In this document: one piece after another, positions 4,698 through 5,915 of the stretch
How the letters are laid out: every line of letters starts with the position of its first letter
Numbering within the stretch: the stretch's first letter is position 1
Source: Rikenellaceae bacterium
GTDB lineage: Bacteria > Bacteroidota > Bacteroidia > Bacteroidales > Rikenellaceae
NCBI GenBank assembly: GCA_020859745.1
Contig: JAJBVQ010000022.1
Coordinates: 1 to 5,915, forward strand
Direction of reading: 5' to 3'
DNA: 5,915 nt
Translations under genes and position numbers: made by a program
Notes under the pieces: model-generated
What the model saw: the letters and a program-made list of their open reading frames with translations, nothing else
Database searches by the model: none
Told to the model about the DNA's origin: nothing

Positions 4698-5915
4698 TTA
4701 TTTCGCGCAGTCGCAGTCGAACAGGTGGTCGTTCAGCGCCTGCAAAGTGCGCTTCTTGTGTTCCGTGGCGATCAGGATCGCCATGCTCCGGTGATTAGCC
4801 CCGTAGGAGATCATCTTGATCGGCACCTCTTTGATGCCGTCGAAGATGCGCGCCGCAAGGCCCACATGCTGGTAGTCGATGCAGCCCACGATGCAGACGA
4901 TCGTGTTGTCGCGGTCCACCTCCACCGTGCAGAACGGGCTGAGCTCCCGGATTATTTCGTCCAGGTGGCACGTGCTGTCGATGGTCAGCGACACCTCGAC
5001 CTCCGAGGTGGTGATCATATCCACCGGCGTGCGGTACTTCTCGAACACTTCGAACACCTTACGCAGGAAACCGTACGCCATAAGCATCCGCGCCGAGGTG
5101 ATGCGCACCACCGTAATGCCGTCCTTGGCCGCGATGGCGTGGAAATCCATGGCGTTGTCCTCGCCGTCCGAAATGAGCGTCCCCTCGGCCTGCGGCTCCA
5201 TACTGTTCTTGAGCCGCACGTTGATCCCCGCCTCCTTGCACGGCTGGATCGTGGCCGGGTGCAGGATCTTGGCCCCGAAATAGGCCAGCTCGGCCGCCTC
5301 GTCGAAACTCATGCGCCGGATCGGGAAAGTCTTGTCCACCACCCGCGGGTCGTTGTTGTGCATCCCGTCGATGTCCGTCCAGATCTGCACCTCGTCGGAA
5401 CCGATGGCCACCCCCATCAGCGCCGCGCTGTAATCGCTGCCGCCGCGCCCCAGATTGCTGATATTTCCGTTGGCGTCGGTGCAGATAAAGCCCTGCGCGA
5501 TGTAGAAAATATCCGGATCGGTACCGGTCACCCGTGCGGCCAGCTCGCGGCCCAGCCGCGCCGTGTCCGGCTTGCCCTCCGGATCGGTGTGCATGAACTC
5601 CGGCGAGGTCAGCAGCACCGCCTTGTACCCCGACTCCTGCATGTGGTAGCAGAAGATAGCGCTGGTCAGCAGCTCGCCCTGCGCCAGGATCAGCTTGTCC
5701 GACACCTCGCCGCGGTAGGTAAAAATCTCGTTGGCGATCGTGGCCAAAGCGTCCTCCATCCTCTCCGTCGCCGCCTGTTTGTTCGCCCCCAGCAGCTCGT
5801 CGATACAGGTCGAGTACTTTTCGCGCAGCATCCCTATCGTCGCTTTCGCCGTCTCGTTATCGCCCGCTTTGGCGGCTCCCGAGATCTTCACCAGCGCGTC
5901 GGTCGTCCCCCACCA
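4698..5915 (-). CDS. lysC: Aspartate kinase (N-terminus beyond window end)
   Basis: Phosphorylates L-aspartate with ATP to give aspartyl-4-phosphate, the committed step toward lysine, threonine and methionine. Visible are 405 codons. The missing N-terminus (about 35 residues, including the KFGGTS nucleotide-binding motif) lies beyond the window. The first visible residues, GTTDALVKIS, follow on from the usual SAM.GTT region. LAQGELL, QGFICTDANG, then GRGGSDYSAALMG (visible residues about 155-167) and IWTDIDGMHNNDPR form the kinase core, and FDEAAELAYFGAKILHP closes it. Two ACT domains follow: ITVVRITSARM...SEVEVSLTID, then TVEVDRDNTIVCIVGC...KMISYGANHRSMAILI, the usual site of feedback inhibition, most likely by lysine. 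There is no fused homoserine dehydrogenase. The codon at 5891 is GTG inside the conserved region and is not the true start. lysA follows downstream, which supports the name lysC. Confidence 0.95.
   Translation of the reverse strand, partial: WWGTTDALVKISGAAKAGDNETAKATIGMLREKYSTCIDELLGANKQAATERMEDALATIANEIFTYRGEVSDKLILAQGELLTSAIFCYHMQESGYKAVLLTSPEFMHTDPEGKPDTARLGRELAARVTGTDPDIFYIAQGFICTDANGNISNLGRGGSDYSAALMGVAIGSDEVQIWTDIDGMHNNDPRVVDKTFPIRRMSFDEAAELAYFGAKILHPATIQPCKEAGINVRLKNSMEPQAEGTLISDGEDNAMDFHAIAAKDGITVVRITSARMLMAYGFLRKVFEVFEKYRTPVDMITTSEVEVSLTIDSTCHLDEIIRELSPFCTVEVDRDNTIVCIVGCIDYQHVGLAARIFDGIKEVPIKMISYGANHRSMAILIATEHKKRTLQALNDHLFDCDCAK

Noticed and set aside
5889..5891. GTG as the start of lysC
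   Set aside because: The frame stays open to the window end and the upstream codons encode GTTDAL, part of the conserved aspartate kinase sequence. The real start is outside the window.
1..5915. tRNA genes, CRISPR arrays, insertion sequences, prophage attachment sites
   Set aside because: I looked for cloverleaf ends, regularly spaced repeats, transposase motifs and terminal repeats with target duplications and found none.

Overview
The window reads as a GC-rich member of the Bacteroidota, most likely an Alistipes-type (Rikenellaceae) gut bacterium. This rests on the protein families (Bacteroidales-style aspartate kinase and diaminopimelate decarboxylase side by side; a secreted serine-type sulfatase), AT-rich gene leaders without a Shine-Dalgarno sequence, and matches to the Bacteroidota promoter form TTG-N19-TAnnTTTG. 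The genus is inferred from composition and style; no database search was run.

All four genes lie on the minus strand, so transcription runs from high to low coordinates. In that order: lysC (4698-5915, cut by the window end at its N-terminus), a 134-base GC-rich gap, lysA (3397-4563), a promoter and a strongly structured non-coding RNA candidate with its own terminator (about 3355 to 3154), about 820 bases of repeat-bearing DNA without a convincing gene, a secreted S1-family sulfatase (727-2334), a 500-base gap with repeat modules, and the first 75 codons of an MgtC/SapB-family membrane protein (1-226, cut by the window start).

lysC and lysA encode the first and last enzymes of the diaminopimelate route to lysine and are probably co-transcribed. 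The sulfatase is an exported enzyme that probably removes sulfate from host or dietary glycans (mucin or glycosaminoglycan type). It has its own candidate promoter, embedded in a 9-bp inverted repeat. MgtC is an unrelated inner-membrane protein.

The most interesting part is 3154-3389, just after lysA. A well-formed Bacteroidota promoter starts 8 bases beyond the lysA stop. It is followed by a rod-shaped fold of 38 base pairs over 126 nucleotides, and then a 12-bp (17 with extension) terminator hairpin with a U7 tract. The terminator stem re-uses bases of the rod's apical stem, so the two folds compete. A 6S-like or other Bacteroidales-specific small RNA is a possible identity, but it is not established. 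The long gaps also share a 22-base and a 25-base repeat module, suggesting an interspersed intergenic repeat family.
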